A DNA stretch of 24,477 bases. Source: Chrysochromulina tobinii. Taxonomy: Eukaryota; Haptophyta; Prymnesiales; Chrysochromulinaceae. The notes below the pieces were generated by a model that made no database searches, was not told where the DNA came from, and saw nothing but the letters and a program-made list of their open reading frames with translations. The position numbers and the translations under genes were made by a program. Positions 24,244 to 24,477 of the stretch are shown one piece after another (the first letter of the stretch is position 1; each line of letters starts with the position of its first letter). The DNA lies in assembly GCA_001275005.1 (NCBI GenBank), contig JWZX01002206.1, forward strand, positions 1-24,477, read 5' to 3'.

Positions 24244-24477
24244 ATTATTTTTTATGTTGAGAGTGCTACCGCCGGCTTCCCCACCCCCTTACTTTAGACA
24301 CTTTAGTTCTCTATACTCAGTCATGAGTACAGACTACTAACAGTAGTTCGCACCTTTTTAATACCACATGTGACGATGGTCTGGTCCACATGCCGTCGGC
24401 CCGGGGCCGGGCGGAACTCCGAGCCGGGGCTGCAGTCGTTGCAATCGGCGTCGGAAGCCCAGTTGCACGTCTCGGCG
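24244..24477. other. Terminal stretch, nothing recognised
   Basis: AT-rich at 24241-24260, mixed to about 24370, then GC-rich to the window end. No feature supported. Confidence 0.4.

Overview
This is nuclear DNA from a GC-rich unicellular eukaryote. Genes are interrupted by GT-AG introns, ORFs rich in Ala, Gly and Asp are common, and the proteins are eukaryotic (Nopp140/NOLC1, R2R3-type Myb, ZIP transporter, Skp1-like, Dpy-30-like). The abundance of BspA-type leucine-rich repeats (LRR_5), a ZZ-like domain with a CDRS...YDLC signature and the intron style suggest a microalga, most likely a haptophyte or a similar chromist. I cannot name the species. All exon models below come from splice consensus and reading-frame agreement; no transcript was available.

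Layout. (1) 1-1808 (+): the 3' part of an intronless LRR_5 protein with a ZZ-like insert. (2) 3009-7008 (-): a 12-exon, membrane-anchored, divergent adenylosuccinate synthetase-like protein. (3) 7473-9398 (-): an intronless Skp1-like/F-box-like/LRR_5 fusion. (4) 9660-12047 (+): a six-exon coiled-coil and Gly/Asn-rich protein of unknown function. (5) 12293-13353 (-): Nopp140, with a LisH domain at the N-terminus and an SRP40-type C-terminus. (6) 13581-14453 (+): an intronless Ser/Thr/Pro-rich protein of unknown function. (7) 14790-16446 (+): a ZIP metal transporter. (8) 17061-20379 (+): a six-exon Myb protein. (9) 21562-23358 (-): a Dpy-30-like/RelA-SpoT-like/LRR_5 protein. Genes 1 and 9 are convergent paralogues. 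Their last coding module and about 350 bp of 3' flank form an inverted duplication around 19 kb of unrelated genes. Beyond gene 9 lie a cluster of CACGTG sites, a (TTCAAG)n palindrome and a roughly 400-bp fold-back element whose two arms carry outward-facing telomere-like repeats. This suggests a subtelomeric or formerly terminal region.

The main discovery is in the introns. About 16 of the 23 modelled introns contain diverged or exact copies of the last or first bases of their own flanking exons (exon-edge echoes). These are separated by arrays of a roughly 10-bp unit whose sense strand repeats YTGAY, the branch-point consensus. Fourteen of 23 downstream exons begin with GT and seven with GC. 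Duplicating an AG|GT junction therefore creates a new donor and acceptor at once. A second intron type shares a 25-bp core (sense GCATGCAAGTGCTCACC followed by ACGGCGCC) in four introns of two genes, with weaker relatives in a third gene. The window looks like a snapshot of introns being born and expanded by local tandem duplication, alongside an introner-like family.

Functionally the genes are not an operon. Nopp140 (nucleolus), the Myb factor (nucleus) and the ZIP transporter (membrane) are independent. The LRR_5 genes are intronless, repeat-rich and domain-shuffled, as expected of a fast-evolving family.
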